Of a stretch of 7,236 bases of DNA, positions 5,529 to 7,236 are shown one piece after another. The stretch is from Rhizobiaceae bacterium (GTDB lineage Bacteria; Pseudomonadota; Alphaproteobacteria; Rhizobiales; Rhizobiaceae). Made by a program: the position numbers and the translations under genes. Location: assembly GCA_004299545.1 (NCBI GenBank), contig SCRB01000469.1:1-7236 (forward strand). The letters are read 5' to 3'. How positions within the stretch are numbered: the first letter of the stretch is position 1; each line of letters starts with the position of its first letter. A model generated the notes under the pieces. It searched no databases. It worked only from the letters and a program-made list of their open reading frames with translations, and was not told where the DNA came from.

Positions 5529-6428
5529 TCAGCGCCGGCTTGCGCGCAGGGTCTTCAACGGGGCGAGGATGCCTTGCGGGAAGACCAGAAGCACGACGAG
5601 CAGAACGCTGAGCGCCGCGACGTTCTTGAAGCTTGCGCCGAGGAAGGCGATGGCGAGGGCCTGGAACACGCCGAGCAGAAGCCCGCCTGCCACCGCGCCC
5701 GCCGCCGAGCCGAAGCCGCCTATGATGGCGGCGATGAAGCCGTTGATGCCGAATGGCGTGGCGACGTTGTAGGCGGTGATCTGGCTCGGGGTGATCAGGA
5801 TGCCCGCAACGGCGCCCAGCCCTGCGCTCAGCGCGAAGGAGAGCATCATCATCCGCCGTACCGGGATGCCGAGCAGCGCCGCCGCTTCGGCGTTCTGCGA
5901 ACAGGCGCGCAGGGCCCGGCCGCTGCGGGTGCGGGTGAAGAAGGCCCACAGCCCGGCCACCATCAGCGCGCCGCAGCCGAGGACCCAGAAGAACTGGTAG
6001 GGCAAGGCGACGCCGCCGATCATCAGCGGCCCACCCGGCGTGAAGGAATTGAAAGTGCGCGGCTGGTCGCCGAGGCCGAGAAGCGTCACCTGCTCGATCA
6101 GCATCTGGCTGGCGAGCGTGGCGAGAATGATCGCGAAGATCGACGCGCCGCGCTTCCACATCGGGCGCACGACCGCCACCTCCATCGCCACGCCGATCAG
6201 CGCGACAACCGGAACGGTCACGATCGCCGCCAGCCAGATCGGCAGGCCGAAGCGCGCAAGGAAGGTCGCGCAGATCATCCCGCCGAGCATCACGAAGACG
6301 CCCTGGCCGAAGTTCACGATGCCGGAGGCATTGTAGATGACGCAGAAGCCGATCCCGATCAGCCCGTAAATCAGGCCGAGCCCGATGCCGTTGACGAGGT
6401 TCTGCGCGAGCTGCACGGCGTCAATCAT
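5529..6428 (-). CDS. Branched-chain amino acid-type ABC transporter permease (LivH-like)
   Basis: This 299-residue inner-membrane protein is one of the two permeases of a LIV/HAAT-type importer. It is rich in hydrophobic helices throughout. Family landmarks include the N-terminal NGIGLGLIYGLIGIG helix, YNASGIVNFGQG (about 33-43), and the cytoplasmic coupling loop RACSQNAEAAALLGIPV (174-190) that contacts the ATPase. The end FPQGILAPLK is also typical. The ATG at 6428 is preferred to one 39 nt upstream because GGAGG lies 7-8 nt before it and it overlaps the ATPase stop by 8 nt, a common sign of translational coupling. Related importers carry amino acids, amides, urea or aromatic and aliphatic acids. 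The linked enzyme genes suggest a catabolic substrate rather than leucine itself. Confidence 0.9.
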   Translation of the reverse strand: MIDAVQLAQNLVNGIGLGLIYGLIGIGFCVIYNASGIVNFGQGVFVMLGGMICATFLARFGLPIWLAAIVTVPVVALIGVAMEVAVVRPMWKRGASIFAIILATLASQMLIEQVTLLGLGDQPRTFNSFTPGGPLMIGGVALPYQFFWVLGCGALMVAGLWAFFTRTRSGRALRACSQNAEAAALLGIPVRRMMMLSFALSAGLGAVAGILITPSQITAYNVATPFGINGFIAAIIGGFGSAAGAVAGGLLLGVFQALAIAFLGASFKNVAALSVLLVVLLVFPQGILAPLKTLRASRR

Positions 6429-7194
6429 CGTAACCCTCCGTGCCGCCGAGATAAGCGGCGATGACATCGGGGTGGGCGCGGATTTCCTCCGGCGTACCCT
6501 CGGCGATCTTGCGGCCGTAATCGAGCACCGCGATGCGGTGGGCGATCTGCATGACGAGGCCCATGTCGTGCTCGATCAGCATGATGGTGACGCCATTCTC
6601 GTTGACCTTGCGGACCACCCGCGCCAGTTCGGCCGTCTCCTCCGTGTTGAGCCCGGCGGCCGGCTCGTCGAGGAGCAGCAGCTTCGGACTCGCCGCCAGA
6701 GCGCGGGCGACTTCGAGAAGCCGCTGTTCGCCATAGGGCAGCAGGTCGGCGGTGACGTTGGCGCGATGGGAAAGCCCGACGAAGTCGAGGATCTCCGTCG
6801 CCCGCGCGGCGATCTCACGTTCCTGACGGCGAATGGCGGGCGGCCTGAACAGCGCCGAAAAGACGCCGCCCGTGGTGACACGGTGGAAGCCGACCATGAC
6901 GTTCTCGGCCACAGTCAGGGCCTTGAAGAGCTGGACGAGCTGATAGGTCCGCACCAGGCCCGCCTGGGCGATCCGCGCCACCGGCCGGCCCGAGATCGCG
7001 GCGCCGTCGAAGACCACCTCGCCCTCGGAGGGCGGGAAGGTTCCGGCGATCATGTTGAAGAGCGTCGTCTTGCCCGCGCCGTTGGGGCCGATCACGGCGA
7101 ATATCTGGCCCTTCTCCACCTCGAAGGTGACGTCGTCATTGGCAACGAGACCGCCGAAGCGTTTGGTGATGCCCTGGATAGCCAGCATGGCCAT
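6421..7194 (-). CDS. Branched-chain amino acid-type ABC transporter ATP-binding protein (LivG-like)
   Basis: This 257-residue cytoplasmic ATPase powers the LIV-type importer. All nucleotide-binding motifs are present: Walker A GPNGAGKT (36-43), Q-loop Gln85 in RTYQL, ABC signature LPYGEQ (152-157, Pro in place of the usual Ser), Walker B LLLLDEP (172-178), D-loop AAGLN and the switch His209 in LIEHD. LivG rather than LivF is indicated by the LIEHDMG H-loop, the extra insert around 105-130 and the C-terminal AEGTPEEIRAHPDVIAAYLG. The signature Pro is unusual but seen as a modest change; activity is likely intact. The first ATG follows GGGAG by 9 nt; Met3 is a less likely start. Only 3 nt separate it from the preceding stop codon, and its 3' end overlaps the permease start, so all three transport genes should share one mRNA. 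Confidence 0.92.
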   Translation of the reverse strand: MAMLAIQGITKRFGGLVANDDVTFEVEKGQIFAVIGPNGAGKTTLFNMIAGTFPPSEGEVVFDGAAISGRPVARIAQAGLVRTYQLVQLFKALTVAENVMVGFHRVTTGGVFSALFRPPAIRRQEREIAARATEILDFVGLSHRANVTADLLPYGEQRLLEVARALAASPKLLLLDEPAAGLNTEETAELARVVRKVNENGVTIMLIEHDMGLVMQIAHRIAVLDYGRKIAEGTPEEIRAHPDVIAAYLGGTEGYDD

Positions 7195-7197
7195 GCT

Positions 7198-7236
7198 TCA
7201 GCTCTCCCGCTTCTGCGGAAGCCGGTCGAGAAGACC
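7198..7236 (-). CDS. C-terminal end of upstream gene, probably LivM-like permease (partial)
   Basis: Twelve codons (GLLDRLPQKRES) and a TGA stop remain of a gene entering from the right edge. The basic tail and its place 3 nt before a LivG gene fit the cytoplasmic C-terminus of a LivM permease, which commonly precedes livG. The fragment is too short to prove homology, so identity rests mainly on gene order. Confidence 0.5.
   Translation of the reverse strand, partial: GLLDRLPQKRES

Noticed and set aside
5439..6464. A plus-strand open frame of about 340 codons opposite the LivH-like gene
   Set aside because: Its His/Arg/Glu-rich, motif-free composition is that of an antisense shadow of a membrane protein gene; the minus strand encodes a full LivH-like permease.
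7194..7236. Treating the right-edge fragment as certain LivM
   Set aside because: Only 12 residues are available; identity rests on gene order, so it is reported with moderate confidence and without a gene symbol.

Overview
The window looks like a chromosome or large-replicon segment from a GC-rich alphaproteobacterium, probably of the Hyphomicrobiales. This is inferred from high GC, GC-rich third codon positions, tightly packed branched-chain-amino-acid-type (LIV/HAAT) ABC transporter genes, and IS256- and IS5-type transposase debris of the kind common in rhizobial genomes. Species cannot be fixed from the sequence alone. Every intact protein gene is on the minus strand, so the text below follows transcription from high to low coordinates.

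Right part (7236 to 5529): the last 12 codons of an upstream gene, probably a LivM-type permease, are followed after 3 nt by a LivG-type ATPase. A LivH-type permease overlaps the ATPase stop by 8 nt. These belong to one LIV-type importer; LivF and the binding protein are not in the window.

Middle part (5503 to 1617): four enzyme-like genes follow on the same strand: a two-domain cupin, a DUF6282-type amidohydrolase-fold protein, an HpcH/HpaI-family aldolase and a dihydroorotate-dehydrogenase-like flavoprotein. Gaps are 25 to 96 nt. The longest gap, between the cupin and DUF6282 genes, holds a strong 13-bp hairpin that could set relative expression. The combination suggests uptake of a small organic acid or ring compound followed by reduction, hydrolysis and C-C cleavage. 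The substrate cannot be read from the sequence.

Left part (1616 to 1): about 1 kb has no intact gene. It holds a terminator-like hairpin downstream of the enzyme operon, a decayed IS256-family transposase (plus strand, two frameshifts, truncated before its catalytic residues) and, directly abutting it, the first 18 or so codons of an IS5-type transposase on the minus strand. Beyond the debris, an AT-rich promoter region carries a dyad between its putative -35 and -10 boxes. It precedes the N-terminal 186 residues of a family-5 (oligopeptide/nickel-type) periplasmic binding protein that runs off the window. That protein belongs with Dpp/Opp-type permeases rather than the LIV transporter, so the IS debris appears to mark a boundary between two independent transport loci.

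No tRNA, rRNA, CRISPR array or phage gene was seen.
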